From: Micrasema longulum
Lineage: Eukaryota > Arthropoda > Insecta > Trichoptera > Brachycentridae
Length of the DNA: 64,000 bases
Reading direction: 5' to 3'
Assembly: GCA_022494885.1 (NCBI GenBank)
Contig: JAGVSM010001250.1
Span: 1 to 64,000 of the forward strand
Shown here: positions 10,141-21,274 of the stretch, one piece after another
Position numbering within the stretch: position 1 is the first letter of the stretch
How the letters are laid out: the number at the start of each line of letters is the position of its first letter
Notes under the pieces: generated by a model
Seen by the model: the letters and a program-made list of their open reading frames with translations, nothing else
Database searches by the model: none
What the model was told of the DNA's origin: nothing
Program-made: the position numbers and the translations under genes

Positions 10141-11095
10141 CTGTTAAAAGGTAATAAATAAATGTATATAATAAGAAAGTGGGAAAAGTCTATAGACTAA
10201 GTGGGTAACTAATTATAATATGAATTGTTACTAAAATATACCAAATAAACGCAATGAGGAATTCCAGCCCAACCCGGAATTAAATTTTAAAAATGTTTTC
10301 GTGTACACGTGTATATTTAAAAATTTTGGAGTAGGATGAAATATCTCAAAAACGAACGCAAAAATAAACAAAAAATGTTGAACATAATATTCATTTTAAA
10401 ATCGTAAATAATGACGTCACTCCTTATATCTACGTGTAGTATTTCCGGTTTTCGCTTTGAAGCCCCCGCAACGTTTTGACCATAGAAAAAAAGAGTAAAA
10501 TTTGTATAATTTGACATTTCAACCAGAGATTGTCAACTTTCTAGGTTTTTCTAAATCGAAACGTTCGTAAAAACAACCATAACATAGAAATGAGCAAATT
10601 ACGATCAACTAAATGAAGTAATCAAAGCAATATTCAATAGATTCTTGTCAGGTCAGTGAAAGTAAGAACGCCAACCGTTTCATGACGTCACTAGTGAAAA
10701 GTGACACACTGATTACAGTCATTTGGCGCGGTATTTGATAATTGTAACTTTAAAAAATCATATCTTTGTAAATAACGCACAAATTTTTTAAAAATATTTT
10801 GATTAGTTAAATAGTACGCTAATAGAAAAAAAAATAGAAAACAGTGGAATTCCTCATTCTGCAACATTGAAACTGGAAAAAATAGTGATTTTTATTTATT
10901 TATTTTTTAAAACGCAAAGTCAATATAATTATACGAAAATAGCTTGAGTTTTATGTCATTTTTATATCAATAAAACACCAGTTATTTTTGAGAACCACAA
11001 ACACAATTTTACTCTTTTTATTATGATAATTACAATTTTATTCTTATTGGTCAATGAAAAACTTGGCACTAAAGTTTATTACGTAATTATGGCGA
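10141..11095. other. No gene recognised; two CRE palindromes
   Basis: AT-rich. Perfect TGACGTCA palindromes occur at 10412-10419 and 10683-10690, 271 bp apart. The 10430-10480 stretch is moderately GC-rich. No splice-supported exon is seen. Confidence 0.45.
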
Positions 11096-11099
11096 GTTT

Positions 11100-11925
11100 A
11101 CAAGAACAGCGTTTTGCATCGTGTCAACGCAATTTTCAATACAAATGTTTGCTCGGAGATTTTTTTCATATGTAGCTCCAAGAGTGTTCAACGTGTTGGA
11201 TGCATATAAAGAGGACAGGCGGTGTCTAGGAATTTTGATGATTTGAAGCAATATAGTGTTTTAACCGTGAACATGTTAAGTCACTAGATGTCCGGCTAAC
11301 AAAACCCAAGAGTTTTAGTGACTTGTTAAACATAGTATCAATATGTTGATTAAAGGTTAGTAATAATACCAGAACCATGGAAATGTTGTAAGAGCCACAA
11401 CTATAGAGGTTACCGACTACTTTCCTCGGTGAAATTGGTCGCAGAGAGTTTAAGGAGTTGATAGTGGCTGTTAGATGACCAGCACATATTCCTTTTTAAA
11501 ATGTCATTACATTATTTTTTTTTTTTACTCCTTGAATTTTGCAAATCCTCCTTACTTTTGACTGTTCTTGAAAAAAATAAAACATTTTGTTTATTTGTTT
11601 TTGCTGTACATATGTTTATATATTTGACTTTGTCTTTTACGATGTTTTTGGTATTAGTAAATACCATAGTAATGCATTTTACTATGTTTTAAAATATGTA
11701 TTTTATTACACATTAAACCATGTTTTGACCGATGTATTTAACTATGTTTTTTTTTATACCGTACCACTTTTATTCATTTTAGCTGTGTATTTATTGATTC
11801 CAGATTTTATATTTTGACTGTCTTAGAACGAGGTGAATATAAATAACTTTAGTTTAGTTAAAAGAACTTTGTATAAATGTATAATTTTATGCATATAGTG
11901 TGAAAATAAATAAATAAATAAAATC
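11100..11925 (+). pseudogene. Degenerate LINE C-terminus with T-rich 3' UTR
   Basis: Around 11140-11210 the block GCTCGGAGATTTTTTTCAT...AAGAGTGTTCAACGTG...TGGAT parallels 53735-53785, which encodes a LINE C-terminus (ARRNFSFVA, VFSVLDKHI). A long T-rich UTR follows and ends GTGTGAAAATAAATAAATAA, a typical LINE tail. The frame is badly broken. Confidence 0.5.
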
Positions 11926-11999
11926 TTCTATTTAAATTCTAGTGGCTCCATTAGTTAGTTTTAAAACCGAAAAATAAAGAAATAAATGTGTTTTTATGA

Positions 12000-12725
12000 T
12001 TTATTAAAATACTAGCGTACCCGATAGACTTTGTCCTGCTCGAACGTTGACTTGCCTGCAATTATCTTGGAAAGAGACTTTTCATTGATAAGTAGGTACC
12101 TAGATACTTGCTATGATTGAATTCCAAAACTAAAAATTATGAATATTCAAATATTGAATTTCAGTAGGTACCTGGGTACTTGTTTATGATTGAATTCCAA
12201 AACACAAAATAAATCATTTTCAAATATGGAATTCTTTTTGCAAATGTCAAACTCGGCTCTTCTCACCAACAAGGGTGCACTTTATTCATGAATGCTATTT
12301 TCAAAAATGTATTTGATGTCAGTTAATATTACTTTAGTACTACCAAAAATCCAGTAAAAATAAATAAATTGGGAAAAAATCACAAGGAATATAAGATATT
12401 AATCGGATTGGGATCCATTAAAAGCTAATGTTATTTGTAAACATTCAAACATAAACTTATTTTAAACAAAAAAAAAAAAAAACTTTTTTTTTTGTTTATG
12501 CATTCTCGTCGAATGCAACTCTGATGGGTTGATGAAAAAAAGATTTATGCTTCCAACTTTTTATTTACAGATTCCATCGAACATTTTAATATCTACGAAC
12601 ACAGCAAAGATCTACATTTCGCTGAAAACCGCAAGTAAATCGGTTAAGCCGTTGAGGAGAAGTTCAGTGACATCACTCATACCTCTGCACAGAGGAATTA
12701 TATATATGAAGATAAAAAAAATTGT
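12000..12725. repeat. Dispersed repeat family H, copy 2
   Basis: Aligns along its length with 6480-7130. It starts CTAGCGTACCCGATAGACTT, a form of the GACCCGGCAA start of common insect repeats. It ends AGTAAATCGGTTAAGCCGTT, then GAGGAGAAGTTCAGTGACAT and CAGAGGAATTATATATATGA. The 3' end alone recurs at 43320-43385. The 70-codon ORF at 12529-12741 lies inside the repeat and is not a gene. Confidence 0.65.
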
Positions 12726-13586
12726 GGTCTTTTACAAATAGTTGTAAATAATTCACTGATTGAACATTGAAATCATGTCACAACTTGTTCAAATTAACTT
12801 CGGACTTTGAAGCGTTCAGGAAACTACCGCGGGACACCTCGGTTCATTAATTTATTTAAGAAAAATTAATATTTGAGTGAAAACTCGCATTTATGCGAAA
12901 CAAACGCCTTGTAAGATAATAATTATACCATAAGGCCATCCACGAGCGCATTTTACCACCGACCTCGAAAGCCCCATTTTCCTTCTTTACGATTTCTTAA
13001 GGATAGCTTTATCAAATCCGGTTAGGGCTGAAGTGAAATAGTTAATTTAGCGTGGTTCTCTCAACGCTGGTCACTCAAGCGGATACTGGATGAATATTCA
13101 TGGGGTGAGAGACAGGGGTGGTTGAGGGAGGAAGCTCAAGCCATCCCCGTCATCTCTCCTTAGTGGTTCAGCCGTAAAAATACTAAACGCCAAAGTACTT
13201 AGTATAATAAATTAGAGTTGTCAGCCTGCTTATAAGGTATTTATCATCTAGAAAAACGAAATTTGTTTTGATTTTATAGCTGTACAAAGCATTGAATAAA
13301 CCAAACATTATTTTTTAAAGTGACTGAATTTATTAGTATATTTAGCCTTTTTGTCTGGCTATCAAGCAATAAAGTGGATTGATTTTTAGCAGTAATAATA
13401 CACATTTTTCAGTAATACATACCACTTTTGCATTTTACTATCAGATATAACTTTATAAATTAATCCCCAAGATGCAATAATTCTAATGACAGGCCACTGG
13501 TGCAAGATATTTTATGTACTTACACAGTTCGGCATCCAGCATTTTATTTTTCAAAAATTTCAAAACTGACGAGACAAGCGTTTAGC
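12726..13586. other. No gene recognised
   Basis: Mixed composition. 13030-13180 is less AT-rich, but no ORF, splice pair or repeat similarity supports a feature. It could be intron of the phosphodiesterase gene. Confidence 0.45.
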
Positions 13587-14161
13587 TAAAGGTATTTCTC
13601 TGAACTGACAAATAAATAAACATATTAGTTCAACAATGTTTGAGTATGTCCAAATGCTTGCAGACTGGCTGGATTTCTTCCCTAGGGAGTTGTTCATATT
13701 TAAATTTCTTGCAACAGAGAGGGAAAACATTGTTGATAAGGGAATATGGAAGTCTAGGCATTTAAAGGTCTTATGACCTGTCATTGGCTGGTTTAAGTTG
13801 CCACTTTAAACACTGTGTAACATTCACCATTCTGCCCATATTTAATCATCCACATTTCCTCAACTCTTCCATCTGTTGACTTTTGTGAAGTAAAGGAGCT
13901 GAAACCTTTATTATGTGGGTGAGATTCATCCGGCTGAACCAAATCACCTACTAGGCAACGCCTGAAAACAATTTTCCAATTCCCTTCTCAATAATGTTTT
14001 ATTGAGAAAGGAATTGGAAAATTGCCCTCTCTGTTGCAATAAATTCAAATATGAACAACTCCCTAGGGAAGAAATCCAGCCAGTCTGCAAGCATTTGGAC
14101 ATACTCAAACATTGTTGAACCAATATGTTTATTTATTTGTCAGTTCAGAGAAATACCTTTA
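13587..14161. mobile_element. Family A inverted-repeat element, near-complete copy
   Basis: Starts TAAAGGTATTTCTCTGAACT and ends with the exact complement at 14161. The arms are about 120 bp (13587-13707 and about 14035-14161) and almost perfectly complementary, including CCCTAGGGA and TTTGTCAGTTCAGAG blocks. The outer TA on both sides fits a TA target duplication. The interior carries the family A hallmarks ACACTGTGTAACATTCACCA and TGACAGGTCATAAG (inverted). There is no ORF for a transposase. A minus ORF at 13560-13784 is simply the repeat. Confidence 0.85.
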
Positions 14162-14935
14162 ATTACCATTTAATTAACTACCTGGTAAAAGAAGAAGTAT
14201 AAAAATTGGAAAATTGTTAAACATAGATTTTAAAATACAAAAGGCACAAATCAAAAATATTGTTTTTTCGTAGGTATTTTTATTTATTATCAAAATCTCT
14301 GATTATTCTTTTCTCATTTGGGTTTTCTATTTATTTATTTTTGGTGACTTATACTTAATTTATAAAAAATTAATTGGTCTTGTCATGTTAGAAAATCATT
14401 GTTTTTAACACTTATGGTTTGAGTTTTCTGAATAAAATAAAATGAATTATAATGAAATAAATTAAACAGCTTTGTTTTTAACCACTATTTGTTTTACATC
14501 GACAGGTTACAAAGTTCAACAAGCCTCTTTTTTTAGGTTTAATAACTAATGAATATTTTCCTATTTTATTTTATGTTATCAGTATGCTGCCAATGAAACA
14601 AATAAATCAAGTCTTTTTTCTTGAAATGGTGGTAATATGAGCTGCATATGTTTGAAACTAGACAGGGGTGGACTAAAATAAATATTGTTCATTTAATAAT
14701 TAGTAATATTGTATATTGTTTATTAGAAATATTGAATGAATGAACCAAGTAAGTGCTCTTAAAATAAAATTTATAAATCATTTATTTTTTTTATATCACA
14801 GACAGAAAAATGAAATGTCAAAAGGGATATAAATCTGATAATGAGTGTTGAACGCGCATCTTTTCTTATATTTCAATTAATTAAATTTTAAAAAATGCCT
14901 TGAAAATCCTGAAAAAGACATCGACCGGAAATATG
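14162..14935. other. AT-rich DNA, nothing recognised
   Basis: Low-complexity A/T-rich sequence; no exon or repeat similarity noted. Confidence 0.5.
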
Positions 14936-15065
14936 TCTGCTTCGGTCGACGGCGTGATCACCTACCGCACTTGATATCCGGGGCTCGATTCCTGGAAGGT
15001 CCACATCAAATAAGTTCCAAAAGTGGTTTTTCAGTGTAATATTTTTTTATCCCTGGGCTGAGAGA
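14936..15065 (+). mobile_element. Possible tRNA-derived SINE fragment
   Basis: GGTCGACGGCGTGATCACCT resembles a degenerate box A region and GGGGCTCGATTCCTGG a box B. The spacing of about 45 bp is right for a tRNA head. The body continues into TTTTTTTATCCCTGGGCTGA. The composite at 21.3-21.5 kb has a related head. Confidence 0.4.
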
Positions 15066-15069
15066 CCAC

Positions 15070-15235
15070 TTTTACTACCCAACAACAGGTCATAGATATG
15101 TGTAAGTGGCTTGGCTTCTATATTCCCTTCTCAAAAATGTTTTACTTCTCGGTTGCAATAAAATTATATCTTAATAACTTCCTCGGGAGTGAAATCCAGA
15201 CTGTCTACAAGCATTTAAACATACTGGAAATGCAT
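15070..15235. mobile_element. Family A element, one arm only
   Basis: Contains ACAGGTCATAGA, GGCTTCTATATTCCCTTCTC, TTGCAATAAAATTATAT and GAAATCCAGACTGTCTACAA, matching one arm of 13587-14161. The partner arm is missing. It sits just downstream of the PDE exon, in the following intron. Confidence 0.65.
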
Positions 15236-15299
15236 GATATAAGTTATAGCGCGCCCTACACTCATCCCTTGATTAAAAATTGATTATTTTTTTACTCAC

Positions 15300-15558
15300 C
15301 CGTATCTTGCGTAACGTCGAACAACTTTGCGACTAAATATCTCGCTTCTGGGGGGCCCCTTGCAAGGAACAGAGATCCTCGGTCAGCCCTGGTCAGCAGA
15401 CCTACGTTGACGAGGATCTTGTGGCACAGCACGTCTATATCCAGCTCGTTGGCCACGTCTCTGATCAGCTCCATGAAGAGTTCTCCCTCATCCAACTGCC
15501 GCAGTTGCTGCCGAGAAACTAAAGGTGCAGTGCGACGTGCACTTGGAGATCGGGAACG
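15300..15558 (-). CDS. Internal exon of a PDE11-like cyclic-nucleotide phosphodiesterase (GAF domain)
   Basis: This 259-nt exon encodes 86 codons with no stop. It opens with an Arg/Ser-rich linker ([20 protein letters not shown]) and continues into a GAF domain: [57 protein letters not shown] domains bind cyclic nucleotides and regulate the C-terminal HD-type catalytic domain that hydrolyses cAMP and/or cGMP in the cytosol. ADRxSLFL and the following LFDV strand are hallmarks of PDE5/6/11 GAF modules, and the pattern fits insect PDE11 best. The acceptor is TTTATTTTTCAG before 15558 and the donor is G|GTGAGT after 15300. The upstream intron is phase 0, the downstream one phase 1. There is no initiator Met, so further exons lie at higher coordinates. 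The catalytic exons were not found in the window. PDE5 or PDE6-like assignment is the main alternative. Confidence 0.85.
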
Positions 15559-16311
15559 CTGAAAAATAAAAACACTTGAAATTCAACAATTGAAAAAAAC
15601 AATTGGAATTCTAATTTCGAACTTGTAAATCGCAAAAGCTAATTAGATGTTTTGATCAAGTAAATTATTGGATTAAACGGTAAAGACAAAAATAAATCAA
15701 TTAAAATAACTTGTTTATTTTCAATAATTCCATGACCAGATAAACCAAAATCTAAAATCTGACTATGATGAAAGTCTCCTTATTAGGCCATGTACGAATG
15801 TAACAATCACATGTTTTTTTAAATTTTTTTATTTTATTGATTTATCAGCAGTAATACATACAAAAAAATATAAAGATATACAGAGAATAAAACCAATGAC
15901 ATATCCACAGAAGTACATAAAATACTCATACAATACATGTTAGAGTGTTTGTGTGAATGTAAGTGTGTCAGGGGGTGGGTGAGTGGATGTTATAATAAAT
16001 GAGGGTGGACATGTGTGTAAATATTATTGCACAAGTGTCAAAAATAAATAAAATATTAAGAATTAGATATAAAATAAGATTTAATTATAGAAACTACTTA
16101 GTACAAGGCAAAAAAATGTGTTTTAAAACGCGCATTTTGAAGTAAAAAATACTTATAGTTACTTTTATACTCTAGATTTTTTGTGTTCTTCATTTCGGTG
16201 GATTTTTTAATCATTTTATAATTTTAATTTGCTTTTTAATTTGTATTTTCATTATGGAGATTTGACCCTCAAGAAGGACAACATTTCAGATTTGTTGTCA
16301 TTTACTACAAC
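15559..16311 (-). other. Intron of the PDE-like gene (upstream side)
   Basis: The pyrimidine-rich acceptor lies at 15559-15575. The remainder is AT-rich, with a TG-rich stretch near 15940-16010 similar to 2230-2340 that ends in AAAATAAATAAAATATTAAG, probably a LINE tail on the plus strand. No exon is seen. Confidence 0.55.
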
Positions 16312-16812
16312 TACCATCACGCCATTTCCCCGTAGAGGTAGGCAGAGGGAATGGACCGCCAAACTCGTCTATCCTGACATACATTTCTAGCTTCTTCCAC
16401 ATTCATACATCTTGCCCTTCGGTTCTGCCTGCTTTTGACATGACCAGACTTAAGATTTTGGTTTATCTGACCATGCCACGTCTTCCTTGGTCATCCTCGT
16501 CTCACGTTACCCTTCAATTTCGCCATATATATCTGTTTTACCATTATTTCGTCATCCATTCGTTTTACATGACAAAACCATCTGAGAAACCCATTCTTTA
16601 TCTTATCAATTATACCTGATTCAGATTTAAACTCTCGTCTGATTTCATCATTCGTCACCCTATCATATATTTATTTCCACACATTCGTCTAAGAAATCGC
16701 ATTCAACCGCGTTCACTCGGTTTTCATCCTTTCTCTACCAGTTCTATGTTTCACTTCCATACATTAGTGTTGGGACTAAAACTCCGTTGTGCGCTGCCAG
16801 TTCGATTGACTA
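16312..16812 (-). pseudogene. LINE ORF2 C-terminal remnant (endonuclease-RT family, copy 2)
   Basis: The minus-strand sequence aligns with the better-preserved copy at 30563-31060. Shared blocks include CATCACGCCATTTCCCCG (complement of the 3' end), TTCATACATCTTGCC, ACCATGCCACGTCTTCCTTG and TTCCATACATTAG. It covers the region from LVPTLMYGSE to YPSGEMA. Frames are broken by indels. Its break point near 16812 is the 5' truncation. Confidence 0.75.
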
Positions 16813-16904
16813 AATATGTATTTTTTAATTCTTACGAATGTACATGTGTGATCCAGATATGCAATTAGATAAGGATACTGTGGGTAGAAAAAATATTTAA
16901 GTTA

Positions 16905-17240
16905 AATATATCAAAAAACAGAATTTTGGAAAAAAATTGATCGGAACCAGCATGAACACGATCACAATACTAGAGAAAAGAACAAAATTAGACTTCCATT
17001 TAGGAAAAAGGCAAAGTCACAAAATTCAATTTTATTTAAAGCAATTAAAAAGTATTACGAAATGGAAAAAATATTTATGAAGAAAAAAACACATCAAATT
17101 TAAAATAATGGTCAAGACATATGTGATAAACAATTTATAAATTAAATATATTTTCAATGTTATTATTAGAACACACATAACAATATGTATGATATGTGTG
17201 CCCTACTTTAAGATTTAAATAAAAAAAAAATTAAAAAAAA
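16905..17240 (+). pseudogene. LINE C-terminus and tail, partner of 55.4-56.6 kb family
   Basis: Nearly identical, in inverse orientation, to 55440-55760: GATCGGAACCAGCATGAACA, AGACTTCCATTTAGGAAAAA and the 3' UTR with GTATGATATGTGTGCCCTAC. It reads EFWKKIDRNQHEHDHN in one frame. It ends in AATAAAAAAAAAATT. It is a short 5'-truncated insertion of the LINE whose reverse transcriptase survives at 55.8-56.6 kb. Confidence 0.75.
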
Positions 17241-17879
17241 TTCACTCTTATAAATTTTATGAAAAAAAATGCCATTTTTTACGCGACATAAAAATATTCA
17301 GTATCATTAATTTGTTATGTTTGCCCAAACAAAAATTTGTAGATAAATCGTCGCTTTTTTACATTTTGTATTCAGAATATTTATAGAAAGCTTCTTTAAC
17401 TGTATAATTTTTAATTTAATTAATGAATTCATTAATAACGTCTAGACACATTTCGAACATTTCAATACAAACGTACCTGTCTCCATCTTAATCTTAATCA
17501 AAATCGTCTTCAATACAGCGAACGATAAATCAAGATAGGTAAATTATCTGAATAAAATTACCAGTTTCCAATTTAAGATAGACCCTTATTCAAACGTCTT
17601 ATTTGAAATAAGTTTGAATTGCCCAGTAAACATCGAAAAGGGATGTAAAATTCCATAGGTCTGGTTAAAGAAAAGCAGAAAAGGGCAACCAATTATTTAA
17701 GGGTGATTTTGCTGCGTATTTTGAAGATAGTCTTATTTTTTTAACATATACGGCAAAAATGGCTATTACAAAACTTAAAATATTAACATATTGGGTTTAA
17801 TTATTCAGTAAGAAAACCATACATTACTAAGATTTAGAAACAAAAATTAAACCTAAAACTTATAAAAATATAATTATAT
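17241..17879. other. AT-rich DNA, nothing recognised
   Basis: No exon or repeat similarity identified. Confidence 0.45.
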
Positions 17880-18310
17880 CTCAAGTCTACAAAAACGTAG
17901 AAATAACATTGACTCCATATTTATGTTTAATTTGCTAAATGGCTTAATTGATGTACCATCGTTACTGTAACAAGTGGCATTCAATGTTCCGATCCGCCGG
18001 TTGCGAAATAATAATGTGCTGTTCCTCGATCAACACAGCACAAACTATGGCTTGCATGCACCAATGTCTCGATTGTGTCGTATTGTAAACTCGAGACAAG
18101 ATCTGGACTTTTTTGGTGTAAGTCTTTATAGATTTAAAAATTCACTAAGATTGACCGGATCTTGTCTTGAGGTAGTAAATTTTTTTTGTCCTAGCTTTAA
18201 TTTTATTTAATTGTATTTTATTTTATTAGTGCCGGTATTTATTATAAGAAATGGTATTTACCATTGTTAGAATGGACTGCATAAGTCCGTCAAATAAATT
18301 AATAACAAAT
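17880..18310 (+). pseudogene. Jockey-like LINE C-terminus, diverged copy
   Basis: Homologous to the 3' third of the copies at 23.0 and 52.2 kb. The open part reads VPIRRLRNNNVLFLDQHSTN, YGLHAPMSRLCRIVNSRQDL and DFFGVSLYRFKNSLR. Upstream homology (AAAACGTAGA...CTCCATATTTATG) is frame-broken. The 3' UTR ends with the hairpin GGACTGCATAAGTCC (18274-18288) and AAATAAATTAATAAC. It is clearly older and more diverged than the two near-identical copies. Confidence 0.8.
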
Positions 18311-18925
18311 TCGCTAGAAGTTTAAAACGATTCAAAATAAATGTAAAAATCTAATTAAATAATAAAATATTTTAAAGGGTAAATATAACAATCATCTAGC
18401 ACTGTTTCATATAACAGTTATACTATAGGCTTAATTACCATTCACCATCTTTGAAAAAGTTCAATAGATTTGATCTATAAGAACAATACCCTTCACTAAA
18501 TATATCGGATACGTGGGAATAACTTTTGCCGAGTTTCTGCAGTCTGTTTAATACAGCATTACGAGTATACACTGTCCGTGAATTATTTCTATAAAACGGT
18601 GGTATCTGTCGATCAATTCTTCAAAGCACCCTGAAGTTGATGAAAGATAACAGTTTTGGGCAATCCCATATTAAATTTACAATTTTGAATAAGTTTAATA
18701 AGACCATAATTTTTCTTCGATCGTTACATTTGAACAAATTTAATGTTTTAAGTAAAAAATCGTCACTCAAAAATTCATGGCTAATAATTTAAAGTTTAAA
18801 ATATAAAATAAATTTTTAAAAAAACACCCACCGTATAGTAAAGCACTTATTAAAATCATCAAAGAAAAATCAAAAGTCCAAAAAAAATTGAAAAACTATA
18901 ACTGCGCTTTTCGCTACTAAGATCC
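18311..18925. other. No feature recognised
   Basis: AT-rich. It may contain decayed upstream sequence of the following LINE fragment, but no frame is convincing. Confidence 0.4.
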
Positions 18926-19150
18926 CTTCAAAAGCCTGTAAATAAAATTTGTTTTGACAAATACGTAGAAAATATAGAGACTTCGCTGAAGACCAATCCA
19001 AAAGTTTTGTTGTCATTTTCAAATTTTAAAAGATCTAATAACAAAACTTTACCTAGAATAATGCACTGTGGAGGTGTTTCTGTTAGTGACGGCATGTCTA
19101 TTTGCAATAAATTCAATAATTATTTTAATTCTGTTTCTCGACTCGACTTC
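18926..19150 (+). pseudogene. LINE ORF2 linker fragment (between endonuclease and RT)
   Basis: The plus-strand frame reads KICFDKYVENIETSLKTNPK, then VLLSFSNFKRSN, LPRIMHCGGVSVSDG and ICNKFNNYFNSVS. This is the conserved Jockey-clade pattern before the reverse transcriptase: NPKxFWxFxKxKR, a short P-rich loop, G..I.D...AN.FN.YF.SV. The Phe-Trp pair is replaced by LLSF. The RT domain is absent downstream. A frameshift or stop follows at about 19165. Confidence 0.6.
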
Positions 19151-19254
19151 AAAAAAAAAACTTTTTGAAACACTTTAAAATGAAATATTTATCAGTGTGA
19201 AATAAATTTTTGTTCCTTTGATTATGTTTATTTTATTATAATATCAAATTTATG

Positions 19255-19490
19255 AATTGGTCAACAATATTATGAAGATCCCTCTCTTCCATCTATTTCC
19301 TCATCCCTTAACTTTCTTACGAGCTCTTTTCTTTTCTCATGTCTTTTATAATATATTATTTTTCTCTTTACTGTGTAACATGTTCTCTCATTATATTTGT
19401 GAAAAACTTTAACTGGATGTATGTACTATTTTTTATGTTTTGTATTATTATATAACAACTGTTGTTTTACCTTAATAAATAAAAATAAAA
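19255..19490 (+). mobile_element. LINE 3'-UTR tail
   Basis: C/T-rich then T-rich sequence ending ACCTTAATAAATAAAAATAA and an A-rich run. It is the same overall style as other LINE tails here and may belong to the element at 18926. Confidence 0.45.
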
Positions 19491-19799
19491 TAAAAAAATT
19501 TAAAAAATACCTTTTTGGAATCTTTCCAGAGAATTTTGGTGACAAAACTTTACATAAAATGGGAACCTACTTTTTTATATTTAAGTACCCCGCCCCATCT
19601 GTAAGATTTTAAATATTATTTTTGCTCTTCTGTGAAATATATGTTTTTGAGATTGTTTTTTCCAGTACATTCTTTTTACGTTTATGATTTAAAAAATCAC
19701 GAAATGTGGTTCTTTAATAAAATATTAAAAATTTGATAAAAACCGTCATTTTTAATCTGTATCTGAGTCTAAATATCGTGAAAACAACTCTGGCAGAGC

Positions 19800-19965
19800 G
19801 CACGTGATTTTTTTAAAAGCAATATTTCAATGTTCCTGGACTGTTACCAGAAGCGTAAGACTAATCACCTCTCATTCATCTAACAAATTATTGAACTACG
19901 TTGCATTCGATTTACAAAGGAAGCGCCCTACGCACCACTGGGTGCAAGAGTGGGGAAAGGGGGAT
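19800..19965 (+). mobile_element. SINE family 1, 3' fragment
   Basis: Contains ATATTTCAATGTTCCTGGAC, TACCAGAAGCGTAAGACT and CACTGGGTGCAAGAGTGGGG, matching the body and tail of family 1, but the tRNA head is missing. Confidence 0.6.
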
Positions 19966-20004
19966 AAAGATGATTATAAATAACCGTTACAAATAAAAAA
20001 AAAT

Positions 20005-20422
20005 TACTGGAGCATACTGATGAAAGTAGGTTAAATGCTGTCGAAATACGATTCCTTAAGCAAATGTGTGGCAAAACGATGTATGATAGGTACACAAATG
20101 TCGAGATCCACGTACTGTGTAAGGCCGAGACATGTATTATCGACAGAATCAAGAAAGGGGTGCAGCGTTGGTTTGAATATGTAGAGCGAATGAACAGCGA
20201 AAGAACGGCCAAAGGGATCTACGATGCGAATGTTGATGGATGCAGAAAACGAAAAAGACCGAGAAAGACATAAAAACGATCAAATCCATCAAATACTTGA
20301 AGATGAACATGTCAAGAGTAGGAATAATCGGCGTGCGTGCATGAGAAGATGTATCTGGGGGAAGCGAGGTCTGTATGCAAAGACAGAGTGATATGGCGTT
20401 TTATTATATCTACCTACCCCTA
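20005..20422 (+). pseudogene. LINE ORF2 C-terminal remnant (endonuclease-RT family, copy 3)
   Basis: Plus-strand reading DESRLNAVEIRFLKQMCGKT, then MYDRYTNVEIHVLCKAETCI, IDRIKKGVQRWFEYVERMN and ERTAKGIYDANVDGCRKR matches the minus-strand copy at 30563-30985 closely (DESRLNAVEMRSLRRMCGK, RWFGHVERMN). A TAA stop at about 20270 and later indels break it. Gly-His of RWFGHV has become Glu-Tyr. Confidence 0.8.
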
Positions 20423-20793
20423 CCTGATCCATTTTTGTGCTATTTTCACTGGTTCAAGGATTGGACGAGAGCAACCTCCCCAAGTTAAATTGCAACCTTA
20501 TCCATATTGAAATGAAGGGATTACTGATTAGTTTAGATACCCGTATTTTAAATTAAATGCAAAGATTTCGAGAAAAATGCATGTCGCATGTAAAAAACCT
20601 CATGGTGTAATGGGCTCCATGCATATGTGAGAAGAAATGAAAGGAATTGATGATCCTGGAAGACAATTAAAAGTTTTTTATTCATTTTCGAGTGAAATTT
20701 TATTTATCAGCCGTTTTTAATTCAAATTTTCGTTTTAAATATTGATTTCAGGCGAATGGTTTTCAAACGCTTCGTGATTGGCTGTTGTGTTTG

Positions 20794-21110
20794 TGACGTC
20801 ATTTATCCAGGGCGTAATGGTTTGTTTGTTTGCACTGGAGCTGAGTAACATTGTGTTTTGCTTGATTTTGCGAATTTTCATTGATTTCATTTTCTCTAAT
20901 ATTTCATATGCTTACCCATTTCGGATATAAATTGAATTTAGAGAGTCGTGTGAAACTCCGCTCTTCCGCCGATCGGATCACAACGTTAAGCAGGCTGTAT
21001 TCGGCGCGCGGGCCGGGGTTTGCCTATTTGTGGTTTAAGGGATGCTGGAAATGAAATTCCACGGATTTATCGGAAGCGTAATGGGAAATGTCGACACGCG
21101 AAACATGAAT
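20794..21110. promoter_or_regulatory. CRE palindrome followed by CpG-rich segment, possible promoter
   Basis: A perfect TGACGTCA at 20794-20801 is followed 150-300 bp later by a CpG-rich stretch (20950-21110, including GGCGCGCGGGCCGGGGTTTG). This is unusual in this AT-rich window. It lies upstream, in transcriptional sense, of the minus-strand PDE exon. A promoter or first exon for that gene is possible but unproven, since no TATA or initiator stands out. Confidence 0.25.
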
Positions 21111-21274
21111 AACTAACAGATAAAAATAATGTGCATTCCACGCTTTCAGCTGACACCGCATTCTATAGAGTCTGTTTTATAAAGAAACAAGTTTTGTAAA
21201 TTGACATCTTAACAGGAATAGACTTTTTTTAGTATTAAGCTACTTTTTCATAAATCTATATCTAATCTTTTTTC

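Noticed and set aside
13560..13784. 74-codon minus ORF in family A element
   Set aside because: Lies wholly in the inverted arm; the partner arm encodes the complementary strand and related copies do not keep the frame.
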